Assembly (NCBI GenBank): GCA_949128115.1
Contig: OX421965.1
Span: forward strand, 46,057,257-46,121,256
DNA: 64,000 nt
Source: Anaspis maculata
Taxonomy: Eukaryota; Arthropoda; Insecta; Coleoptera; Scraptiidae
Direction: 5' to 3'
The notes under the pieces are model-generated. The model searched no databases, was not told the origin of the DNA, and saw nothing but the letters and a program-made list of their open reading frames with translations. Of the stretch, positions 56,206 to 64,000 are shown in pieces (positions within the stretch are counted from its first letter, which is position 1; each line of letters begins with the position of its first letter). The translations under genes and the position numbers were made by a program.

Positions 56206-57173
56206 CAGTGGCGGCTCGTGAGTTTTTTGCAAGGAGGGCTCAAGTTGATAACAAATTCTCGAGCTGAGAACTATATTGTTCTATCTTCTGCACTTCTTGT
56301 AGAAAATGTTTTTCGAACTTCGAACCAGCAAAACATGGACAAAATGTTTCCTGATATAAACAATATTAGATCAGAAACTAGAGAAAGAGGCTTTCATTCC
56401 CTCTCCGCGTTTCTGATCTAATTGTTCAAATCATGAAACATTTCGTCCATGTTTTGTTGGTTCGAAGATCGAAAAACATTTTCTACAAAGAGTACATATA
56501 GAACAGTTCTCAGTTCGCGAAATGACGAAACTCGAGACAAAAACTTTTTTGTCGTATCCGCATCACAACCATATGGAGTTTTAGCATTTACTGTTTTGTC
56601 AAAATTACGTGTGAGATGCACCACGAATTTATTCTTGCGGGTTTGATTTGCTTTATATTCAGTAAATCAATGCTGTAATCGGACGTCCGTTGTTTTTTGC
56701 ATTTATTTCTTCTTGTAGGCTTGGTGACCTAAATGTAACTTTTTTTAGGTCAGCTATCTTCATGTTTGCAAACTGTTGACTAATCGAAGAGTACATAAAT
56801 AATTATATCGATTATTTCAATCGGCTGGGGGCTCGAGAAACGGAGCCCATATCTGTAGTATAGAGCGGGAGCCGCGTCTCGCGTTGCCATGGTTACGGCA
56901 CATGTTTTGCGCGGGTGCACTTCGGCATCACCGCATCGGCGGTGGGCGCCGAATGCGGAGCCCAAGACTAACTTCTTCGACCGTGCGATCGCTTAGAATT
57001 ATTTTGTTAAAATATTAATTGACCAATGACTGAACGTTTTTGCACTAAACCAAATCTTTGGAATAAGTATGATTATAAAATGCATTCCATGTCTTCCTAC
57101 CGATAAAAATCTCTTGCCGCCTTTAGCGTTGGAGGGGCGCCGCCCTTGAGCCCTCCCTCACCAGCCGCCACTG
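56206..57173. mobile_element. 968 bp hAT-type non-autonomous element
   Basis: Ends CAGTGGCGGCTCGTGAG and CTCACCAGCCGCCACTG are inverted with one mismatch. TACTTACG flanks both sides exactly (56198-56205, 57174-57181), a perfect 8 bp duplication as made by hAT transposases. Inside, about 56266-56510 is a second inverted repeat (AGAAAATGTTTTTCGAAC, AAAACATGGAC and their complements). No transposase frame. Confidence 0.9.
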
Positions 57174-57579
57174 TACTTACGGGTGCCCCGGAGTATCAGT
57201 GCGGAAACTTGTCAATCAATAAAGAATAAGAATACAAGTACTTAGACAGATAAAAAAAATATATTTGGGAAAAGTAAAATAACGGATATACAATCCTTCG
57301 AATTTGGGTTGGAAAATCGATTTTTTATCATAACTTTCAAACCGCTCCCCCGATTTTGCTTACCTTACTCAAAAAGAGCGACACTTCTGACATAACCTCC
57401 TATGGCTAGAAACCGATTTAGCTAGGAAAAAAACTGTTTGGGGGAAGGTTTCCATATTTCATCACGAATTTATTTTCTTCGCTGGCGCTGGAGATTGAAT
57501 CCCAGAATATGTTCGAAGGTACTAACATGTAGTGAATATGACGAAAAACAGTACCTATTCCAAAATATTTTAACCAAGA
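57174..57579. other. unassigned DNA next to the palindrome
   Basis: No gene or repeat recognised. The mirror partner of this stretch would lie beyond the end of the window, so it may also belong to the palindrome arm. Confidence 0.4.
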
Positions 57580-57726
57580 TCATTTTCACATATTTATTCG
57601 CATCATAACTTTTCTAGAAATTGCACTTTTAATGATGGGCCAACTAAATAACTGATGTGGGGCGGGGCTCGTAGATAATATGGGTAGACAATATTTAAAT
57701 AAAAAAAACACCAGATGAATATTTCT

Positions 57727-59335
57727 GCCATATTGGATCAAGATGCATCAGGTATAAAATCAACTTTTTGACATTTTTTGAGGTTAGTACGACAACTTTG
57801 CAATTTTTTGATCAAGTCACCTCAAATTTGGCAACAATACCCAGTTTTACCATTGAATCGATATGCATGGGTTGAAATCGATTTTCCAATGATTTTTGAG
57901 GTTAGAATCGATAACTTGATGATTTTTTGATCGATTCATCTCAAATTTGAAACGAACAAATATTGTCACGATTCCCTTAGACTACATTGTAGAAAGGTCT
58001 GAACACACCTTTACAGGTTTGAGCTCGGGTTTGAGATACCCGAGGAGCTACCACAGACCACACTGACCACAGCAATAGCCGCGGAAATGTTCGATCAAGT
58101 TGTAATAAATCAAGTGATGCAATCTAAAGAAAACATCAAATGAATGTTTCTACCATTGGATCAATACACCTATCCCGTCGGAAACTTTTGGACCCAGTGC
58201 GCACGCAATATAACTATATTCAAAATTGAGGTTGGCAAGTCTGACGGGCATCGGTGTATATTATCTACTGTCAGTGTCAATTGTCTAGTTTCACATTCGT
58301 CATTGCGCTGTTGCAATGCGTGCTTTCCACCTAGCCTCAAGTTCGGTACACCTGCCATTTACGCATGTGCGGGTTCCAAACGGTGCTTTCCATCTACGTG
58401 TTTCTACTCGGTTCTGCGCCGTTCATTGGATGACGTAAAATTTTGTGCCACACCATGGAACATGTGCCGTCTGGTGGTATTTGTACCGTCTAGGTGGAAA
58501 GCACCCAATGCATTATGGAACACTTGAAAACCATAGTGAAAACTGGTAATAACTAAAATTGTCAATAATTATGGCTATATGGTATGCAGGATAAAATGTA
58601 TGACACTCATCAGTTAAAACTGAAAATTAACCTTGAAAATGGCTTCCCATAACCATTAACAATAGCTCAACATTTGTAAACAATCAACAGAAAATGAACC
58701 AAACATGTGCAGTTTAGTCTACTATAAGTTAAACAATAACCTACTACCACAATAGCCAATTATGTTCAAACCTCAAGCAAAATTTCCCCATGCCACCGGC
58801 GCACGCAGCGGGCTCACGAGTTGATATCGCGGTGGGATAGGTGTATATGCATCAGATATAAAATCGACTCTTGGCATTTTTTGAGGTTAGATACGCCGAC
58901 TTTGCCATTTTTGACACAATCACTTCAAATTTGAAACCAACAAAAATTGCTAGCCAATGAATCAATTTTCATTGGTTAAAATTGGTTATTTGACATTTTT
59001 TGTGGTTAGATACGACAACTTCGGCATTTTTTGACCGATTTTTCGACTATTTTTCAGGTAACAATCACTAATTTCACCATTTTTGACCGATTCACTTCCA
59101 ATTTGGAACCAGAGAACATTTTTACCATTGAATTGATACGCATCGGGTTGAATCGACTTTTTGACGTATTTTGAGGTTAGATACGACGACTTTGCCATTT
59201 TTCGACCATTCACTTGAAATTTAAAACTAACAAACATTACTAGCTATTGGATCAATTTTCATCGGTTGAAATCGACTATTTGATATTTTTTGAGGTTAGA
59301 TACGACAACTTGGTCATTTTTGGACTGATTTGTCT
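57727..59335 (+). repeat. degenerate tandem repeat, about 115-130 bp units
   Basis: Units share GGATCAATATGCATCGGG-like starts, TTGAAATCGA, TTTGACATTTTTTGAGGTTA, GATACGACGACTTTGCCATT and CACTTCAAATTTGAAACCAA. Starts occur near 57735, 57853, 58155/58846 (split), 58962, 59134 and 59250. One unit is split by the element at 58165-58845. The mirror array occupies 62245-63853. Confidence 0.7.
58165..58845. mobile_element. 681 bp TACACCTATCCC element, left-arm copy
   Basis: Ends TACACCTATCCCGTCGG and CGCGGTGGGATAGGTGTA are inverted. It splits a tandem-repeat unit: GGATCAA before and TATGCATCAG after join to match the uninterrupted unit GGATCAAGATGCATCAG at 57735, which fits a 2 bp AT-type target. 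A nested inverted repeat (GTGCTTTCCACCTAG ... CTAGGTGGAAAGCAC, 58320-58504) sits inside. An open frame at 58144-58527 has no domain. A truncated relative lies at 49290. Confidence 0.75.
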
Positions 59336-59952
59336 TTTTGAGATAATGTCTTTTTAAGATTACATCTTGTAGAGATTTTGTCATTGTGGATTACGACCCC
59401 AATTGGCACAGTGGCTATTCAAGTATAATATTCTTGAATAGCATGAATTATATCGAAAATTGAGCCTTTAATCAAAATCTTTCACGAGGAACTTTTTCTA
59501 AATTGGATAAGAAATCTGAAAATGCATTCCACTTTGATATACAGGGTGTTTCACTTTCTTTTGACGATATTTCAGGAGATGGTACGGGGCATTGAAAAAT
59601 AATTAATTTCACCCCAAAAAAAAAACAAAAAATAATTTTTTTTCAATTAGTTAGATGGAAAATGAAAAATTACCAATTTTAAAAAATGTGACAGAAGTCA
59701 ATATGACCAGCTTGTAGGTATACATCAACTCACTTTGTGTACCTTTGGTCAAAATCCAATGAATAAATTTGAAGTTTGACAAAAAAACATTCCCAAAACT
59801 CAATTTTTGGTATCTTTATTACATTCGGCGGTCACTTTTTTAACTGTCGAGTGAAACGGAGATTTAAAATGGCGGTCGCGAAGAAAAAAAAATGACTGTC
59901 TTATTTCTGGGAATAGCAGGCCTTGCATTTGGCTCCTGATTGTTTTTGATTA

Positions 59953-61627
59953 ATAGTACAGGAAAAATAGTAAAAAATTCGGCAAAACCTCGGAATAAAT
60001 ATGGACGTCATGAAAATTTGATATTCTGTTCAGAATTGAGTGCTCTACAACATATCCAAAATCGCCAGAAATCGCACCCGGGGGTTTTGAGTTATTGGAG
60101 GAGGGGTAAAAAATTGCAGATAAAAATGGAGGGGATGGAACTCGTCAATCCATTGGATGCGAATACATTATAGTTCGACGTATCATATCTCCTTGATACC
60201 ATTTTGGCACAAAAAGTGTCCATCATTGTTGAAGGGTAGTAGTGGAGAGGCGAAGCTCTGCTAGGTGGTCCAGATTGTTTTTCTGGCCATGTAGAACCGA
60301 TCACGACAAGTTTGGTATCTTTTCCGACTAAATTTAATCTCCTGAACTCGTATCCGATGTGCAAATTCAAATGAAAACAAGTTTGAACAAGTTAACTTTA
60401 GAAAACTTGTTTTTTCTTTGACAATTTTGACAAATGTTTTTTTACTGTTGGAGGTGTTCATTTTCAGAAAATGTTTAGGGAACATTAAATTGAAGTGTAT
60501 TCTCCACAAAAATCATCCACTCGATGTATAATTTTGTTTCTCGAGTTTAAAAAATCGATTTGAACTTGAGCCGGCACGGCGCGTCGTCTACTACTGACCA
60601 GAACACTACAACAGCATGCACCTTTAAATGAAAACACCTGAAACTATTGAAGAAATAACAACTCATCTTTGAAAATTGGAGGATTTGTGTAGAACTGAAT
60701 TCCCTATAACATGAACAAAATCGCCGTGAACAGGATTTGCACGCAATGCAGGATTTTGAGTTATTCGAGAAGGAGGATAACACTTCAACAGGATTCATAC
60801 TCTATGAACTGTTACCTCTCCACTTAAATAGCTCAAAACCCTGCAGTGCAATTCATAGCGATATTGTTCATGTTATAGGAAATTCAATTCTCCACAGATC
60901 TTCCAATTTTCAAAGATGAGTTGTTATTTCTTCAATAGTTTGAGGTGTTTTCAATAAAAGGTGCATGCTGTAGTGTTCTGGTCAGTGGTAGACGACGCGC
61001 CGCGCCGGCTCAAGTTCAAATCGATTTTTTAAACTCGAGAAACAAAATTATACATCGAGTGGATGATTTTTGTAGAGAATACACTTCAGTTCAATGGTCC
61101 CTGAGAATTTTCTAAAAATGAACGCCTCTAACAGTAAAACAAAAATTCGTCAAAATTGTCAAAGAAAAAACAAGTTTTCTAAAGTTAACTTGTTCAAACT
61201 TGTTTTCATTTGAATTTGCACATCGGATACGAGTTCAGGAGATTAAATTTAGTCGGAAAAGATACCAAACTTGTCGTGATCGGTTCTACATGGCCAGAAA
61301 AACAATCTGGACCACCTAGCAGAGCTTCGCCTCTCCACTACTACCCTTCAACAATGATGGACACTTTTTGTGCCAAAATGGTATCAAGGAGATATGATAC
61401 GTCGAACTATAATGTATTCGCATCCAATGGATTGACGAGTTCCATCCCCTCCATTTTTATCTGCAATTTTTTACCCCTCCTCCAATAACTCAAAACCCCC
61501 GGGTGCGATTTCTGGCGATTTTGGATATGTTGTAGAGCACTCAATTCTGAACAGAATATCAAATTTTCATGACGTCCATATTTATTCCGAGGTTTTGCCG
61601 AATTTTTTACTATTTTTCCTGTACTAT
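59953..61627. mobile_element. long-inverted-repeat element, copy C, at the palindrome centre
   Basis: TAGTACAGGAAAAATAGTAA and its complement bound the shared core, followed by the same landmark order as copies A and B. Outside 60432-61148 the two arms are identical; inside, they differ at many sites. So the central inverted repeat is old and the outer symmetry is new. No coding sequence. Confidence 0.8.
60432..61148. repeat. imperfect spacer of the giant palindrome
   Basis: 717 bp. The sequence is still inverted around 60790 but with frequent mismatches and small indels, for example ACAACAGCATGC versus ACAGCATGC and TTTAAATGAAAAC versus TTTTATTGAAAAC. This breaks the mirror open frames present in the arms. 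Confidence 0.85.
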
Positions 61628-64000
61628 TAATCAAAAACAATCAGGAGCCAAATGCAAGGCCTGCTATTCCCAGAAATAAGACAGTCATTTTTTTTTCTTC
61701 GCGACCGCCATTTTAAATCTCCGTTTCACTCGACAGTTAAAAAAGTGACCGCCGAATGTAATAAAGATACCAAAAATTGAGTTTTGGGAATGTTTTTTTG
61801 TCAAACTTCAAATTTATTCATTGGATTTTGACCAAAGGTACACAAAGTGAGTTGATGTATACCTACAAGCTGGTCATATTGACTTCTGTCACATTTTTTA
61901 AAATTGGTAATTTTTCATTTTCCATCTAACTAATTGAAAAAAAATTATTTTTTGTTTTTTTTTTGGGGTGAAATTAATTATTTTTCAATGCCCCGTACCA
62001 TCTCCTGAAATATCGTCAAAAGAAAGTGAAACACCCTGTATATCAAAGTGGAATGCATTTTCAGATTTCTTATCCAATTTAGAAAAAGTTCCTCGTGAAA
62101 GATTTTGATTAAAGGCTCAATTTTCGATATAATTCATGCTATTCAAGAATATTATACTTGAATAGCCACTGTGCCAATTGGGGTCGTAATCCACAATGAC
62201 AAAATCTCTACAAGATGTAATCTTAAAAAGACATTATCTCAAAAAGACAAATCAGTCCAAAAATGACCAAGTTGTCGTATCTAACCTCAAAAAATATCAA
62301 ATAGTCGATTTCAACCGATGAAAATTGATCCAATAGCTAGTAATGTTTGTTAGTTTTAAATTTCAAGTGAATGGTCGAAAAATGGCAAAGTCGTCGTATC
62401 TAACCTCAAAATACGTCAAAAAGTCGATTCAACCCGATGCGTATCAATTCAATGGTAAAAATGTTCTCTGGTTCCAAATTGGAAGTGAATCGGTCAAAAA
62501 TGGTGAAATTAGTGATTGTTACCTGAAAAATAGTCGAAAAATCGGTCAAAAAATGCCGAAGTTGTCGTATCTAACCACAAAAAATGTCAAATAACCAATT
62601 TTAACCAATGAAAATTGATTCATTGGCTAGCAATTTTTGTTGGTTTCAAATTTGAAGTGATTGTGTCAAAAATGGCAAAGTCGGCGTATCTAACCTCAAA
62701 AAATGCCAAGAGTCGATTTTATATCTGATGCATATACACCTATCCCACCGCGATATCAACTCGTGAGCCCGCTGCGTGCGCCGGTGGCATGGGGAAATTT
62801 TGCTTGAGGTTTGAACATAATTGGCTATTGTGGTAGTAGGTTATTGTTTAACTTATAGTAGACTAAACTGCACATGTTTGGTTCATTTTCTGTTGATTGT
62901 TTACAAATGTTGAGCTATTGTTAATGGTTATGGGAAGCCATTTTCAAGGTTAATTTTCAGTTTTAACTGATGAGTGTCATACATTTTATCCTGCATACCA
63001 TATAGCCATAATTATTGACAATTTTAGTTATTACCAGTTTTCACTATGGTTTTCAAGTGTTCCATAATGCATTGGGTGCTTTCCACCTAGACGGTACAAA
63101 TACCACCAGACGGCACATGTTCCATGGTGTGGCACAAAATTTTACGTCATCCAATGAACGGCGCAGAACCGAGTAGAAACACGTAGATGGAAAGCACCGT
63201 TTGGAACCCGCACATGCGTAAATGGCAGGTGTACCGAACTTGAGGCTAGGTGGAAAGCACGCATTGCAACAGCGCAATGACGAATGTGAAACTAGACAAT
63301 TGACACTGACAGTAGATAATATACACCGATGCCCGTCAGACTTGCCAACCTCAATTTTGAATATAGTTATATTGCGTGCGCACTGGGTCCAAAAGTTTCC
63401 GACGGGATAGGTGTATTGATCCAATGGTAGAAACATTCATTTGATGTTTTCTTTAGATTGCATCACTTGATTTATTACAACTTGATCGAACATTTCCGCG
63501 GCTATTGCTGTGGTCAGTGTGGTCTGTGGTAGCTCCTCGGGTATCTCAAACCCGAGCTCAAACCTGTAAAGGTGTGTTCAGACCTTTCTACAATGTAGTC
63601 TAAGGGAATCGTGACAATATTTGTTCGTTTCAAATTTGAGATGAATCGATCAAAAAATCATCAAGTTATCGATTCTAACCTCAAAAATCATTGGAAAATC
63701 GATTTCAACCCATGCATATCGATTCAATGGTAAAACTGGGTATTGTTGCCAAATTTGAGGTGACTTGATCAAAAAATTGCAAAGTTGTCGTACTAACCTC
63801 AAAAAATGTCAAAAAGTTGATTTTATACCTGATGCATCTTGATCCAATATGGCAGAAATATTCATCTGGTGTTTTTTTTATTTAAATATTGTCTACCCAT
63901 ATTATCTACGAGCCCCGCCCCACATCAGTTATTTAGTTGGCCCATCATTAAAAGTGCAATTTCTAGAAAAGTTATGATGCGAATAAATATGTGAAAATGA
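61149..64000 (-). repeat. right arm of the giant palindrome
   Basis: Reverse complement of 57580-60431. The last bases of the window (GTGAAAATGA) pair with 57580 onward, so the arm continues past the edge. All features of the left arm are mirrored here: tandem repeat 62245-63853 and transposon 62735-63415. Confidence 0.93.
62735..63415. mobile_element. 681 bp TACACCTATCCC element, right-arm copy
   Basis: Exact mirror of 58165-58845 with the same ends and split repeat unit. It was therefore duplicated by palindrome formation rather than by a second insertion. Confidence 0.75.

Larger units (their letters stand above)
57580..60431 (+). repeat. left arm of a giant palindrome
   Basis: Every position p compared here equals the complement of 121580-p, with no offset change over 2852 bp. 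That includes an A10 homopolymer near 59617, several open frames and the transposon at 58165. The mirror ends at 60432, where AAATG on the left meets GAATT on the other arm. The outer limit lies outside the window. Confidence 0.93.

Noticed and set aside
58144..58527. 127-codon open frame repeated exactly at 63053-63436
   Set aside because: It crosses a MITE boundary and a nested hairpin and has no domain. The identity is due to the palindrome.
58986..59237. Conserved 83-codon frame duplicated at 62343-62594
   Set aside because: It is a translation of a tandem repeat, and its duplication follows from the palindrome.

Overview
This window looks like repeat-rich intergenic and intronic DNA from an arthropod, probably an insect. 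I could not fix the species. The evidence is an AT-rich base composition, Jockey/CR1-like, Ty3/Gypsy and BEL/Pao retroelements, a PIF/Harbinger transposon with short (57-69 nt) GT-AG introns, tRNA-derived SINEs, and many small inverted-repeat elements. There is no operon-like layout, rRNA, CRISPR array or intact tRNA gene. Very little is host coding sequence: two phase-compatible minus-strand exons (3458-3568 and 3853-3995), a minus-strand terminal exon with stop codon and AATAAA signal (15472-15781), and a few weaker candidate exons.

Layout. 1-9.3 kb: a small MITE, a decayed non-LTR retrotransposon (minus), host exons, a fold-back element flanked by TTAA, and a TA-flanked long-TIR element. 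9.4-13.9 kb: a composite region holding a 2.36 kb element with about 145 bp TIRs and a TTA duplication. 15.5-15.8 kb: host terminal exon. 17.4-19.0 kb: a compact, internally deleted Gypsy element with both LTRs and a perfect 4 bp target duplication. 19.3-28.0 kb: two copies of a long-inverted-repeat family separated by other inverted-repeat elements. 29.9-31.0 kb: a decayed, longer relative of the compact Gypsy element. 35.9-36.4 kb: a solo LTR. 39.3-43.8 kb: a decayed BEL/Pao element (minus) into which a PIF/Harbinger transposon with two intact genes has inserted. 44.3-53.0 kb: MITEs, a GA microsatellite, an inverted short-repeat array and two tRNA-type SINEs. 54.6-55.9 kb: three tandem 453 bp units. 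56.2-57.2 kb: a hAT-type element with a perfect 8 bp duplication. 57.6-64.0 kb: a giant palindrome.

The main points are these. (1) The palindrome is centred at 60790. Its arms are identical at every place compared, with constant mirror coordinates from 57580-60431 to 61149-64000, and it runs off the window. The spacer is an older imperfect inverted repeat, itself the third copy of the long-inverted-repeat family. (2) The Harbinger element encodes a DDE transposase with all three catalytic acidic residues and a three-exon MADF/Myb-like partner, so it may be autonomous. (3) The compact Gypsy element keeps LTRs, primer-binding site and polypurine tract but carries one continuous frame joining a Gag zinc knuckle, a remnant of the RNase H end, the integrase HHCC domain and the integrase C-terminal domain. 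Everything between them is missing. All assignments come from reading the sequence; no database search was possible.
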